Origin: DATKQY01 sp035532475
Lineage (GTDB): Bacteria > Actinomycetota > Acidimicrobiia > Acidimicrobiales > Bog-793
Reading direction: 5' to 3'
Length of the DNA stretch: 64,000 bases
NCBI GenBank assembly: GCA_035532475.1
Contig: DATKQY010000027.1
Span: 62,001 to 126,000 of the forward strand
Below are positions 1 to 9,260 of the stretch, piece after piece. Every line of letters begins with the position of its first letter. The first letter of the stretch is position 1. Below the pieces are notes generated by a model. It had not been told where the DNA came from. It did not search any database and saw only the letters and a program-made list of their open reading frames with translations. A program made the position numbers and the translations under genes.

Positions 1-2013
1 TCCCCCGTCAACTCGGGCACCGGGGCAGATCGGTTCCCATTCGGCATCAGACGACGTTTGCTCGAGTTGGAACGCGCGCCGGTCTTCGTCGGTGCACTCG
101 CCCTCGTCGCAGGCCTGGTCCACGTCGCGTTGATCGCGCCTCACTACTTCGTCGGGTCCTTCGACGACGATGCGAGCTACGTCCTTTCCGCCAAGGCGCT
201 GTTGGACGGGCAGGGCCTTACCGGTCACATTGCGAGCGGAGCGGTCGTCGCGGGGGTGTACCCCCCCGGTTACTCTGCACTCCTCGCGCCACTCGTGTGG
301 CTGTGGCCGCACTCGTTCGTGCCGCTTCGGATCCTGTCCGGGGTGTGCTACGCAGCGGTATTCCCCCTCACATGGGTCTATCTGCGCCGGCGCGGCGTTC
401 GCCCCTGGGTGGTCGTCGCCGCTCTGTGGGTGATCGCTCTCGGGCCGCCGTTCGCCACGTTCGGGAGCATGGTGATGGCGGAGACGCCGTTCCTCGTGCT
501 GTTCCTGGCGTTCCTTCTCCTCGTCGAGCGGTGGGACCGCCAGCGGTCTGCCCTGTCCGGGACGGGCCTCGCTGTGGTGCTCTGCGCCGCAGGATTGGTA
601 TGGCTGAAGGAAGCGGCGCTCGGGATGGCGGCGGGTCTCGCTTTATGGGAGCTGTTCGCTCACCGGGACCGGTACCGGCTGCCTGAACGGGTGTCGCGTG
701 GCCTGATGGTTGCGCTCGGGACTGCAGTGCTGCTCGTGCCCGTGGTGGTCGCCCGGGTGGCGACCGGTGTCCCGGTAGCCGGCTCCCGCTACTCCCAGGA
801 GCTCGGCGGCTACTACAGCGGGGGCCTAGGGAGCCGGCTGGTCCACGTCGTGCCGCACGGGCTGTGGCAGATGATCTCGACCGCTATAGGCGCGACCCTG
901 GTCCCGTATCTCAGCCCCCTTCCGTCCGGGCACATCTCCGACCTGTGGAAGGCCCTCACCTGGCACGTCAGCATCCTGGCCGCCGTGGGTGCAGTCGTCT
1001 GGTTTCGTCGCCACCGCGACGCCGCCGTCGTAATCGTGCCGGTTTACCTCGCCGAGACGTCGTTGTGGCCTTATGTCAACGAGCGGCGTGTGATCCTGGC
1101 CCTTCCCGTCGTGGCGGCTTGGTACGTCATCGGCGCGAGCGCGGCCTGGCGTCTGGTAGCGGGGTGGATTGCTTCTCATCGCCAAAGCCGGCTGACCGCA
1201 GCCCGCCGCGCGGCGGTCGTGTCGGCCTTGGTGATCGTGGTGGTGCCGCTGGCAGCCCAGATTCCGCGCGACTACCTGTTCAACACTGGACAGTCGAGCT
1301 CCCATTTCGATGGCTCGCGCTACGCGGCCGTTCTTTCCCAGATCGGCCCACCTTCGGATCCAGTGGAGACCGACTACCTGTACTCGACCGCGCTGTTCAC
1401 GGGCCACCGCACCGTCAGAACGGCGTTCAACGCGGCGCTGACAGGCTGTTACCTGCCGGGCGTAGAAGGCGCGATCGCCTCCGACAACGCCGGCTTCCTT
1501 CTGCTGGGTGACCTGAACAAACCCGGTGTCATGGACAGCCCGTGCCTGCTCGAGTTCGCCAACTCACAGCCGTGGGCTGTGCGCCTCCTGCACACCACAC
1601 GCGACGACGCATCCGCCTACGAGCTGATCGGCCCCGGAACAGCGCACCCGGATGTCTCCGACGCTGTCAGGTCGTCGAAGTTCAGCCAGTCGACATCGCC
1701 GGGGTCCGTCGCGTACGAGTGGAGTTGGAGCGCGCCGGTATCGTTGCAGCAGGTCAGCGTCGGCGCGGCAGGATTCTCCGGACCCGGAAGCGGCACGTCG
1801 GTGGTCACAGTAGAGGTGGAGGTGGCGCCTGGGACATGGAGGACCGTCGCACGCGCGGCGTCGGGTGTGGGGGACGGCGCGGCCGCCCCATTCCTCCTGG
1901 TGCACCTGGCTCCTGGCGTGGAAGCGACGGCGGTACGGCTCGTCGCGCACGGCCAAGGGCCGTCGTTTTCGGTGGCCGACGTCCACGCGCTCGCGAGCGG
2001 CAGCCGGTCGTGA
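1..2013 (+). CDS. GT-C family membrane glycosyltransferase (5' end outside window)
   Basis: Multi-pass membrane protein resembling lipid-linked-sugar glycosyltransferases of the ArnT/GT39 type, probably acting on cell-envelope glycans. Seen: about ten hydrophobic helices over the first 430 residues, an acidic motif FDDDASY in the first outer loop followed by a YPPGY motif, both typical of GT-C enzymes, then a soluble C-terminal part. The last ~100 residues are Trp/Val/Gly-rich and look like a discoidin or carbohydrate-binding beta-sandwich. The frame is open to base 1 and encodes a basic stretch (FGIRRR) before the first helix, so the true start is probably just upstream; TTG at 58 is the first start codon inside the window. 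The stop overlaps the next start (GTGA). Acceptor and donor are not predictable. Confidence 0.75.
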   Translation, partial: SPVNSGTGADRFPFGIRRRLLELERAPVFVGALALVAGLVHVALIAPHYFVGSFDDDASYVLSAKALLDGQGLTGHIASGAVVAGVYPPGYSALLAPLVWLWPHSFVPLRILSGVCYAAVFPLTWVYLRRRGVRPWVVVAALWVIALGPPFATFGSMVMAETPFLVLFLAFLLLVERWDRQRSALSGTGLAVVLCAAGLVWLKEAALGMAAGLALWELFAHRDRYRLPERVSRGLMVALGTAVLLVPVVVARVATGVPVAGSRYSQELGGYYSGGLGSRLVHVVPHGLWQMISTAIGATLVPYLSPLPSGHISDLWKALTWHVSILAAVGAVVWFRRHRDAAVVIVPVYLAETSLWPYVNERRVILALPVVAAWYVIGASAAWRLVAGWIASHRQSRLTAARRAAVVSALVIVVVPLAAQIPRDYLFNTGQSSSHFDGSRYAAVLSQIGPPSDPVETDYLYSTALFTGHRTVRTAFNAALTGCYLPGVEGAIASDNAGFLLLGDLNKPGVMDSPCLLEFANSQPWAVRLLHTTRDDASAYELIGPGTAHPDVSDAVRSSKFSQSTSPGSVAYEWSWSAPVSLQQVSVGAAGFSGPGSGTSVVTVEVEVAPGTWRTVARAASGVGDGAAAPFLLVHLAPGVEATAVRLVAHGQGPSFSVADVHALASGSRS

Positions 2014-2453
2014 CCTCGCTGGCCAGGCGAGCCGCCGGCTACAGCGCAGGTTCGGTCATCGCCGCCGCAAGCAGCGAGCTCGCCTTCGTCGTGGTGCTCG
2101 GCTGGTTGCACGGCGGCACCACCTGGGCCTCGGCGGCCGGGTTCGTCGGGGGCGCCATCCCCAACTACATCCTCAACCGCCGCTGGGCTTGGTCCGACCG
2201 GCGCGGAAGGGACCGCCACAGCGAGATCCTGCTGTACGCCCTAGTCGCGCTCTCCACCTTCGTCGCGTCTGCTGTGGCCACCCATTGGGCTCAGGAGGGA
2301 GCCAGGCAGGCCACTTCCAGCCACACGTGGACGGTCGTGCTGACGGCCCTCGCCTTCTTGGGGGTGTCCGGCGTCTTCTTCATATTGAAGTTCGTTCTCT
2401 ACGAACGGGTCGTGTTCGTGCCCGGGGAGGGCCGCCGCCCCGTCCCCCGCTGA
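2010..2453 (+). CDS. GtrA family membrane protein
   Basis: Small four-helix membrane protein (147 residues) of the GtrA/DPMS family, which helps move or anchor polyprenyl-linked sugars for envelope polysaccharides. Seen: four hydrophobic segments, and after the second the family-typical stretch IPNYILNRRWAW. The GTG at 2010 is chosen because it overlaps the stop of the preceding gene (GTGA) and gives a normal GtrA length; the longer frame upstream is only a shadow of gene 1. It is likely co-transcribed with the GT-C gene and works with the convergent GT2 enzyme next door. Confidence 0.85.
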   Translation: MTSLARRAAGYSAGSVIAAASSELAFVVVLGWLHGGTTWASAAGFVGGAIPNYILNRRWAWSDRRGRDRHSEILLYALVALSTFVASAVATHWAQEGARQATSSHTWTVVLTALAFLGVSGVFFILKFVLYERVVFVPGEGRRPVPR

Positions 2454-2460
2454 CGAAGCT

Positions 2461-3285
2461 TCAGCGGCGGGCGCGCCGCTTGGCGTCCGCCCGTTGGTCC
2501 AACCAGGTCGAGACCACCACCCGCCCGAACCGCAATCCGTATATCAGGTTGTGGCCCTTCTTGGACTCGCCGGCGACCCTCTGGTACATGGTGGCTGGAG
2601 CTTCGATGACGCGGAACCCGTGGGCGATTGCCCCGATCAGCAACTCCGATGTCTGGTACTGCGTCTGGCGAAGGGGCACGGTCGAGGTCACCGCAGGGCG
2701 GAACGCGCGCAGGCCGTTGGCCGGGTCCGTGATGCGGACTCCCGTCAGCACGCTCACAAGAGCCCCGTACACCAGGACCCCGGCTCGGCGCACGGGGTCG
2801 GTTGTCTCGGTCCTGCCCAGGCGCCGCGAGCCGTTCACGAAATCGGCTTCGCCGGCGAGGATCGGGGCTACCAGGGCGGGAAGCTCCCGGGGGTCGAACT
2901 GGCCGTCGGCGTCAGCGGTGCAGATGACCTCTGCGCCTCGGTCGGTCGCCAGCTTGTAGCCAATCCTGAATGCATGTCCCTGCCCGAGGTTGACAGGCAG
3001 GCGGCACACCAAGGCACCAGCGGCCCGGGCTCTGGGTGATGTCTCATCAGTTGAGCCGTCGTCAACGAGGATCGTCTCAGTCTTCAAGCCGCAGATCTCC
3101 CGCGGGACGGAGGAGATCACCGCAGCGACGGACTCCTCTTCGTCGAGGGCGGGGATCACCACCGCCACCGGTGCCGGCGTACGGTCGCCGTACTCGGAGG
3201 TGAAGGTCTCGGCTGCCGCGAGCGCTATCTCGTCCGCTTCGGGCAGGTCGCGCACAGCGCCACGGACCTTGCTGTGGCTGGCCAT
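2461..3285 (-). CDS. Family 2 glycosyltransferase (dolichol/polyprenyl-phosphate sugar synthase-like)
   Basis: Cytosolic GT-A fold enzyme predicted to transfer a sugar from a nucleotide sugar to polyprenyl phosphate. Seen: N-terminal VVIPALDEEESV, the ILVDDGSTDET motif, then TADADGQFDP holding the metal-binding DxD, and GSRRLG, all in the usual order for DPM1/GT2 enzymes. It has 274 residues and no C-terminal membrane helices, so the GtrA partner may supply the membrane function. The ATG at 3285 is the only one giving a family-like N terminus; the frame upstream lacks homology features. It converges with gtrA, 7 bases apart. Confidence 0.82.
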   Translation of the reverse strand: MASHSKVRGAVRDLPEADEIALAAAETFTSEYGDRTPAPVAVVIPALDEEESVAAVISSVPREICGLKTETILVDDGSTDETSPRARAAGALVCRLPVNLGQGHAFRIGYKLATDRGAEVICTADADGQFDPRELPALVAPILAGEADFVNGSRRLGRTETTDPVRRAGVLVYGALVSVLTGVRITDPANGLRAFRPAVTSTVPLRQTQYQTSELLIGAIAHGFRVIEAPATMYQRVAGESKKGHNLIYGLRFGRVVVSTWLDQRADAKRRARR

Positions 3286-3412
3286 AGGGGCCAGCAGGTT
3301 ACCCGGCCCGTCGCTTCCCCGGCGCCCCTTGCGGTTCGGTTGGTGTTGGCCGGACCCGGCGGCCGCCGGACAGCCGGCGAGCAGGGTCGGCCGGTAGGCT
3401 CCGGAGTTCACG

Positions 3413-4687
3413 ATGATCGACTCCCGCCTGCTCACCGAAGATTTCGACGACACGGCTCGCCGCCTCGCGCGGAAGGGTGTCGATCCGTCGCTGCTGTCAA
3501 CAGCCAGGGATCTTGCCGAACAGCGACGCCAGACGATCCGCAAGGTCGACGCCGCCCGTTCGGACATGAACTCGGGATCGGCGCGGGTCGGCGCGTTGAT
3601 GCGAGAAGGCAACAAGGAAGAGGCAGAACGCATCAGAGCGCAGCTAGCGGAAGCAAAGTCGTCCCTCGAGCAACTTGAGTCCGCGCTGCGCCAGACGGAG
3701 GCCGAGTTCGAGGACGTGAGCGCGCGGATCCCGAACCTTCCTGCCGACGACGTCCCCGATGGCTCCGACGAATCCTCCAACGTCGTCGTCAGGACTCACG
3801 GCTACGACGCCGCCGACTACGAAGGCCGCGCGTGGCTTCCCCACTGGGAGGTCGCCGAGCGGCTCGGTATCTTCGACTCGGACAGGGCGGCGAAGCTGAG
3901 CGGCGCAATGTTCGCTGTCCTCAAAGGCACAGGTGCCCGGCTCTTGCGGGGGCTTGTGAACATGGCTCTGGAGCTGCACGGAGACGACTACGTAGAGGTC
4001 GCCCCGCCGCACCTCGTTCGCACGGAGACGATCACCAAGACCGGGCATCTCACCAAGTTCGACACTCAGGCGTACCGGGTCCGTGACGACGAGCTGTGGC
4101 TGATACCCACGGGAGAGGTTCCCTTGATGGGCCTGCACCAGGGCGAGATCCTGGACGAGTCGGAACTCCCTCGCCGCTACATGGCGCACACTGTCTGCTG
4201 GAGGCGGGAGGCTGGCGCCGCAGGCAAGGACACGCGCGGCTTGCAGCGGGTCCACGAGTTCCACAAGGTCGAGTTGGTGAAGCTGTGCAAGCCCGAAGAC
4301 GGAGTGGACGAGTTCCATACGCTCGTTGCCGATGCCGAGAAATCTCTGCGGCTGCTCGGTTTGCCCTACCGCGTCGTGGAGCTGTGCGCGGGTGACCTGA
4401 CGTTCTCGGCCGCAAAGGTTTATGACCTGGAGGTCTACTCGCCGGGTGTCGACAAATGGCTGGAGGTGTCGTCGATCAGCCTGGTGACCGACTTCCAGTC
4501 GCGGCGTGGCCAGATCCGGTTCCGCCGCGAGGGCGGGTCGGTGGAGTTCGTCCACGCCCTCAACGGCTCCGGGCTCGCCACCCCGAGGGTGTGGGCCGCC
4601 CTGATAGAGCACGGGCAGCAGCCGGACGGGACGGTGAAGCTGCCGCCGGCGCTGGTGCCCTACGTGGGCACCGAAGTGATCGGGTGA
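3413..4687 (+). CDS. serS: Seryl-tRNA synthetase
   Basis: Charges tRNA-Ser (and initiates selenocysteine charging where present). Seen: an N-terminal helical arm of about 110 residues with long Arg/Glu heptads (tRNA-binding coiled coil), then a class II catalytic core with TGEVPL near residue 232, motif 2 around residues 262-285 (CWRREAG...RVHEFHKVE) and motif 3 near the C terminus (GSGLATPRVWAALIEHGQQ). Full length at 424 residues. A TAGGCT box 12 bases upstream and a CCGGAG sequence before the ATG support this start. The exchanger gene follows closely. Confidence 0.95.
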   Translation: MIDSRLLTEDFDDTARRLARKGVDPSLLSTARDLAEQRRQTIRKVDAARSDMNSGSARVGALMREGNKEEAERIRAQLAEAKSSLEQLESALRQTEAEFEDVSARIPNLPADDVPDGSDESSNVVVRTHGYDAADYEGRAWLPHWEVAERLGIFDSDRAAKLSGAMFAVLKGTGARLLRGLVNMALELHGDDYVEVAPPHLVRTETITKTGHLTKFDTQAYRVRDDELWLIPTGEVPLMGLHQGEILDESELPRRYMAHTVCWRREAGAAGKDTRGLQRVHEFHKVELVKLCKPEDGVDEFHTLVADAEKSLRLLGLPYRVVELCAGDLTFSAAKVYDLEVYSPGVDKWLEVSSISLVTDFQSRRGQIRFRREGGSVEFVHALNGSGLATPRVWAALIEHGQQPDGTVKLPPALVPYVGTEVIG

Positions 4688-4748
4688 CGCTCCGCTGAAC
4701 CCCTGGCTCGCCGGGGGGGTCTTCGCCGTCGGTGCCGCCGTCAGCCTC

Positions 4749-5735
4749 ATGACGAGCGAAGTGCTCGTGCTGAGGATCGAGCGGTTGGCGGAGAGCTTCC
4801 ATCTCTCGGACGCACTGCTCGGTGCCGTGGCCGCGCTCGCGGCTGACTCGCCGGAGATCACTTCCGCGGTAACGGCCATCGCACACGGTCAGACTGACGT
4901 GGGCGCCGGCGTGGTACTCGGCTCCGCCGTGTTCAACCTGTCCGCGCTCGTCGGTCTGGGAGCAGTGGTCACACGCGGGCTGCCGGTCGCCAGGCGCGTG
5001 GTGGCGTTCGGCGGGACCGTGACGGTCGCGCTGACCTTGCTCGCACTGCTCGACGTCGGTCCAGGAGTAGCTCCCGGCGTGACTCTCGGCTGCGCCGTTG
5101 CCATTCTCGGGGGGTACCTGTTCCTACTCGGCGCCGCGCCGGCCGCATTGCGTCCGTTCCTGAGGCTGCGGTTCTCCACACGGGCGGCCAACTGGTTGGC
5201 GGAGGCGGTGGCGGAGGAAGAACTGGCGGAAGAGGAGGAATTCGAGCCCACCGGGAAATTCCATATCAGTCGCCACGAACCGCTCTGGCGTGATGGCGCT
5301 ATCGCGACCGGCGCCCTCGTCGTGGTGATAGGAGCGAGCATCGGTGTCGAACGCTCGGTCACGTCGCTGGGGTCACGCTTCGACATCCCCGGGATCGTCG
5401 TGGGCGCGCTCGTGCTCGGTGCCATCACGGGCATTCCGAACGCGGTGGCATCCATCTATCTGGCACGCAAAGGGAATGGCACCGGCGCACTCAGCACGGC
5501 GCTCAACAGCAACAATTTCAATATCGTGATCGGGCTCCTGGTGCCGGCGGTCGCCGTCGGAGCCGGGGCCGGCGGCAAGGGGACCGTGCTGGTGGCGGCC
5601 TGGTGCCTGGCCTTGACCGCGACCGCCATGGCCATAGCGCATCGCTACGGGAGGCTCGGACGCGGCGCCGGCATCGGCGTGCTCGCTGCCTACGGCGCCT
5701 TCGTCGGGGTGGTCGTGGCGTCCGGTCTGGTCTGA
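4749..5735 (+). CDS. CaCA-family sodium/calcium (cation) exchanger
   Basis: Membrane antiporter of the Ca2+:cation antiporter family. Seen: two inverted alpha repeats, the first at residues 22-75 (AALAADSPEITSAVTAI and GSAVFNL) and the second at about 218-265 (TGIPNAVASIYLARK and ALNSNNFNI), separated by an acidic cytoplasmic loop rich in Glu (residues ~155-175). ATG 4749 is the only standard start in the frame, but the 54 bases before it encode a hydrophobic segment (WLAGGVFAVGAAVSL) that looks like the missing first part of helix 1; the frame is open back to 4680. A CTG start at 4695 is possible. It lies directly after serS. Confidence 0.8.
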   Translation: MTSEVLVLRIERLAESFHLSDALLGAVAALAADSPEITSAVTAIAHGQTDVGAGVVLGSAVFNLSALVGLGAVVTRGLPVARRVVAFGGTVTVALTLLALLDVGPGVAPGVTLGCAVAILGGYLFLLGAAPAALRPFLRLRFSTRAANWLAEAVAEEELAEEEEFEPTGKFHISRHEPLWRDGAIATGALVVVIGASIGVERSVTSLGSRFDIPGIVVGALVLGAITGIPNAVASIYLARKGNGTGALSTALNSNNFNIVIGLLVPAVAVGAGAGGKGTVLVAAWCLALTATAMAIAHRYGRLGRGAGIGVLAAYGAFVGVVVASGLV

Positions 5736-5826
5736 GCGCAAGAACGGTCGCGACGAACCCCGCTGTAATCAAGGTCCTCGCCATGCCGGGCCTTCTGATC
5801 GGCCTCCCCTCGGCGTGACCGCCCCG

Positions 5827-5842
5827 GCAACCGTCGGGTTGC
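5827..5842 (+). terminator. Weak hairpin after exchanger gene
   Basis: GCAACC at 5827-5832 can pair with GGTTGC at 5837-5842 around a GTCG loop, in the gap between the convergent exchanger and SDR genes. There is no T-run, so intrinsic termination is uncertain. Confidence 0.25.
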
Positions 5843-5857
5843 TGCTTCCTGCGGCCT

Positions 5858-6715
5858 TCAGATGCTCGGTGGCCGGGGGACCCGCCCGTCGACATCGGTG
5901 AAGCCGTAGTGGTCCGCCAGGTCGGCGACGTAGACGGCGCGGCCCGACCAACTGACGCGCGCTTCGTCGCCGGCGAGGGCGACCACTGCGCGGCCGGCGA
6001 AGCGAGGCGACTCGGCCTGATCCAGGTCGAACTCGCCTTCACCGGGGAGAGCCAGCACCCGCCGTCCGTCAGCGCCTGGAGGGATCATTTGAAGCAGCTC
6101 GGTGTTGACGATTCCCGGCCAGATCGACACGACCGTGACGCCGCGGTCCCGCAGTTCGCTGGCCATGTCCGTGGTCATCCGGTCTATAGCCGTCTTCGCC
6201 ACCCCGTACACGACGTTGTGCATGTACCGGATGGCGCCCGGTGATGAGACGTTGGCAATGAGCCCGCCGGACGAAGAGAAGAGCAAGGGGGCGGCAAGGA
6301 CCGAGGCGACATAGTGGGACCGGACCCCGATCGTGAAGGTTTCGTCCCAACCGACGGCTGGTACCTCCCAGAAGGGCTTGCCCAGCCAGCGGGCCGAGGC
6401 AGGCGCGTTGTAGACGTTGTTCACGAGGATGTCCAAGCGGTCCTGCTCCTCCCGGATCCGTTCGAACAGGGCCTCGACGGCACCGTCATCGGAGTGGTCG
6501 CACACCACGCCGACGCCCTGACCTCCCAAACGGGTGACTTCAGCGGCCGTTTCCTCCACTGTCCCAGGAAGGTTTCCGCGTGAGGCGGTGCGGCCTGTCA
6601 CGTACACCGTTGCCCCTGCCGCCCCGAGTTCCAAGGCGATGCCCTTGCCGATCCCCCGGCTCGCCCCGGTGACGACGGCGACGCGGCCGGTCAGGCTGCT
6701 TTCGTTCGAATGCAT
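5858..6715 (-). CDS. Short-chain dehydrogenase/reductase (DHRS1-like)
   Basis: NAD(P)-dependent oxidoreductase of unknown substrate. Seen: the nucleotide-binding motif TGASRGIG at residues ~16-23, the NNVYNA version of the structural NNAG motif, a catalytic Ser in NVSSPG and the YGVAK catalytic Tyr/Lys pair, in classical SDR order. 285 residues, about 30 longer than typical because of an insertion after the NNVYNA motif (ARWLGKPFWEV), as in DHRS1-type proteins. It diverges from the epoxide-hydrolase-like gene on the other strand. Confidence 0.85.
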   Translation of the reverse strand: MHSNESSLTGRVAVVTGASRGIGKGIALELGAAGATVYVTGRTASRGNLPGTVEETAAEVTRLGGQGVGVVCDHSDDGAVEALFERIREEQDRLDILVNNVYNAPASARWLGKPFWEVPAVGWDETFTIGVRSHYVASVLAAPLLFSSSGGLIANVSSPGAIRYMHNVVYGVAKTAIDRMTTDMASELRDRGVTVVSIWPGIVNTELLQMIPPGADGRRVLALPGEGEFDLDQAESPRFAGRAVVALAGDEARVSWSGRAVYVADLADHYGFTDVDGRVPRPPSI

Positions 6716-6761
6716 GGCGCACAGGCAAGCACGTTCCGAGGCGCCGCGCCCCGCCCGCTGG

Positions 6762-6767
6762 TACGGT
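6762..6767 (+). promoter_or_regulatory. -10 element, leaderless type
   Basis: TACGGT ends 7 bases before the ATG at 6775. This spacing would put the transcription start at the start codon. No convincing -35 box is seen. Confidence 0.35.
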
Positions 6768-6774
6768 CTGGCCG

Positions 6775-7740
6775 ATGCCGGGACCGCGCCACCGACAGCT
6801 CTCCACCAACGGGATCAGCATGCACGTCGCCGAGGATGGCAGCGGCCCGCCGGTGGTGTTCTGCCACGGCTTCCCGCACACCTGGTACGTGTGGAACCGC
6901 CAGCTGGCGGCCGTCGCCGCCGCAGGTTTTCGAGCAGTCGCGCCTGACATGCGCGGCTACGGCAGGACCGACGCCCCCACTGGCGTCAGCTCGTACACGA
7001 ACGAGCAGGCGGTCGGCGATCTGATGGGTCTGCTCGACGACATGGGTGAAGAGAAGGCCGTGTTCGTGGGGCTCGACTTCGGTGCCGCCCTCACATGGGA
7101 GCTCGCCCTTCGGCACCCGGACAGGGTGCGAGCTGTCGTCGTCTTCAACAACCCCTTCCTCGGAAGGGGGAACCGCAAGCCGAGCGAGTTGTGGAAGAAG
7201 CTGGCGGAGAGCCACTTCCTCCACGTCCACTACTTCCAGGAGCCGGGTCCCGCCGACGCGGAGCTCAACTCTCACCCGAGGGAGTTCCTCTCGAGCATCT
7301 ACTTCGCGTTGAGCGGCGACTTCCACTACCTCGACATCTGGAACAGCCCTGCTGCCGGCAACGGGTATCTCGATGTCCTGCCGAAGGCACCGTCGCTGCC
7401 TTGGACTTGGATGAGCCAGGCCGACTTCGATGTTCTCGCTACCGAGTTCGAGCGGACGGGGTTCACGGGTGGCCTCAACTGGTACCGAGCCCTCGACCTC
7501 AACTGGGGGCTCACCGAGCTTTACCACTCGGCAAACGTGGAAGTGCCCTCCTTCTTCGTCTACGGCGAACGCGACTGCGACCTGGAAGGGTTCAGCGGGC
7601 CGGACCCGATCGGCACGATGAAGTCGCGTGTTCCGGACCTCCGCGAGGTCGTGGGTATCCCGGAGGCGGGGCACCTAGTGCAGCTGGAGAAGACCGCGGA
7701 GGTCAACTCCCTCCTGGTGCAGTTCCTCCGGTCCCTCTGA
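6775..7740 (+). CDS. Alpha/beta hydrolase, epoxide-hydrolase type
   Basis: Predicted soluble epoxide hydrolase or close relative. Seen: HGFP oxyanion motif near residue 30, Asp101 at the nucleophile elbow (VGLDFGAAL, where esterases have Ser), an acid residue around 263-266 (YGERDCD) and catalytic His300 (PEAGHLVQLE). The lid contains HYFQEPG, a sequence typical of epoxide hydrolases that carries a ring-opening Tyr. Full length at 321 residues. An Asp nucleophile also occurs in haloalkane dehalogenases, but the Tyr-bearing lid and HGFP favour epoxide hydrolysis. Confidence 0.85.
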   Translation: MPGPRHRQLSTNGISMHVAEDGSGPPVVFCHGFPHTWYVWNRQLAAVAAAGFRAVAPDMRGYGRTDAPTGVSSYTNEQAVGDLMGLLDDMGEEKAVFVGLDFGAALTWELALRHPDRVRAVVVFNNPFLGRGNRKPSELWKKLAESHFLHVHYFQEPGPADAELNSHPREFLSSIYFALSGDFHYLDIWNSPAAGNGYLDVLPKAPSLPWTWMSQADFDVLATEFERTGFTGGLNWYRALDLNWGLTELYHSANVEVPSFFVYGERDCDLEGFSGPDPIGTMKSRVPDLREVVGIPEAGHLVQLEKTAEVNSLLVQFLRSL

Positions 7741-7796
7741 CGGTCTCTCCACTCCGCGGAGGAGGCTCAGGGAGCTGCTCCTGCAGGGCGGACCCG

Positions 7797-9260
7797 CTAC
7801 CAGAAGGACGGGTCGCCCAGGTCGCTGACCAGCAACGTGACCGTCTCGTGGCCGAGGTTCCCCTTTACCCGGGACAACACGCAGAGCCCGAGCTCGGTGG
7901 TGCCCACCGGGTACGGGTAGGTCCCGTCGACGCAGTCCGCCACCAGGCCGTCCATCGTCTGAGCGCCGCCGAGCGCCTGGAATGCGACGCCGGTCTGGGC
8001 GCAGATCTCCATGTGGGGCCGGCCGCTGTTGCTCTGCGTGTTCACGATGGACTTGGGGAAGGTCATCGTGACCGTCCCGCTGAGGCCCGCCGTCCCGCCG
8101 ATGAAAAGCGGGTCCCACGGGCCGGGGTTGACCTGGGACGCGCAGCCCAGGTTCAGGTTCTCGTCGAACGACGCCCCCAGCTTGCCGTCGCCGGTGGCAT
8201 GAATGGTCGAGGAGACGCCCGTGGTCGGGCTCGTCACGGTCACTGAGCAGCTGCCGGAGCAATCGACGTAGCTCTGAAGCACCATGATCGACCGGGAGGG
8301 CCCGCTGCCGACGACGAGCGGCGACGTGGAACTCGCCTGGAGGATGAATGTTCCGAGGTTGTCGACTTGGAGACCTGCAGTGCAGTCCCCGAACGTGGCA
8401 AGACCCGACTGGTCGGTGACCGATGTCGTGGTGCCCGACAGTTCGGGTAGGGGGCCGAAACTGGAGGCGGCGAGACCCCTGATGTCGACCGGAATACCCT
8501 GAACCGCCACTGGCGAGCCACCTTCGTCGAGTTGGACCGTCACGGCGGGACAGAACGGCTGCGACACCTGGGCCATCGCCGGCGGGGCAGTGGCGAAGCT
8601 GAGGGTGTAGGACGGCTCCTGTACGGCGATAGTGGTGTCTTGGGATGCGGGGACGAAGGTGTCGTCACCGTCACCGTCGGTCTTGGAACTGGACGGAGTG
8701 ACGTTCGTCGCCACGTCAAGCTGATGCCCGCTGCCAACCGGCACCGTCACTTGGAGGCTGAGCTGGAGCGCAGCCTGCGGTGCAATGTTGGACGAGGAGA
8801 GGGTCACCGCGGCACCGTCCGCAGTGGTGGCAACCGTCGCCGAGCCCTGTGACACTGACAGCACGCCTACCGGCAGCGGTGCGGAGAGACCGCTGAACGT
8901 GATTGTCGCCGACGCGATGTCGAGAGCGCTGCCCTCGTCGTTGGTGGTCAGTGCGTTGTTGGTAAGGGCAACATGCATGGTGGTCGCTTCCCCGGCCGTC
9001 AGGTTCGTGGGGAACCCGGTCACGGCGAAGGTGCCCGGACCATCATCGGTTGTGCCCGCCGCTGTCACCGTGCCCGAAGTGTTCGACACTGTCGCGTACG
9101 ACTGCGTCGAAATGGAAGCTGCGGACACCGAGCGGGATATGGTTGATGCGCCGGTTGAAGTCGAGACGGCGTCGATGGCGGCATTGGATGACTGGGGCAC
9201 CGACGAACCGCCGATTCCGGCGAGAAACACCAGGAGCGAAGCCGCGCCAGCAAGCGACAT
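7797..9260 (-). CDS. Secreted beta-rich protein of unknown function
   Basis: Not assigned to a named family. The N terminus has a hydrophobic segment (residues 4-20) suited to a Sec signal peptide, followed by Ser/Thr/Ala-rich sequence and repeated beta-strand-like blocks resembling DUF11 or CARDB-type extracellular domains (residues ~80-200 and ~210-330). A few Cys residues in the C-terminal half could form disulfides; the protein ends at Phe-Trp. No anchor motif such as LPXTG is seen. The ATG at 9260 lacks a ribosome-binding site; the frame stays open upstream through an RRK-containing stretch, see findings. Confidence 0.65.
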   Translation of the reverse strand: MSLAGAASLLVFLAGIGGSSVPQSSNAAIDAVSTSTGASTISRSVSAASISTQSYATVSNTSGTVTAAGTTDDGPGTFAVTGFPTNLTAGEATTMHVALTNNALTTNDEGSALDIASATITFSGLSAPLPVGVLSVSQGSATVATTADGAAVTLSSSNIAPQAALQLSLQVTVPVGSGHQLDVATNVTPSSSKTDGDGDDTFVPASQDTTIAVQEPSYTLSFATAPPAMAQVSQPFCPAVTVQLDEGGSPVAVQGIPVDIRGLAASSFGPLPELSGTTTSVTDQSGLATFGDCTAGLQVDNLGTFILQASSTSPLVVGSGPSRSIMVLQSYVDCSGSCSVTVTSPTTGVSSTIHATGDGKLGASFDENLNLGCASQVNPGPWDPLFIGGTAGLSGTVTMTFPKSIVNTQSNSGRPHMEICAQTGVAFQALGGAQTMDGLVADCVDGTYPYPVGTTELGLCVLSRVKGNLGHETVTLLVSDLGDPSFW

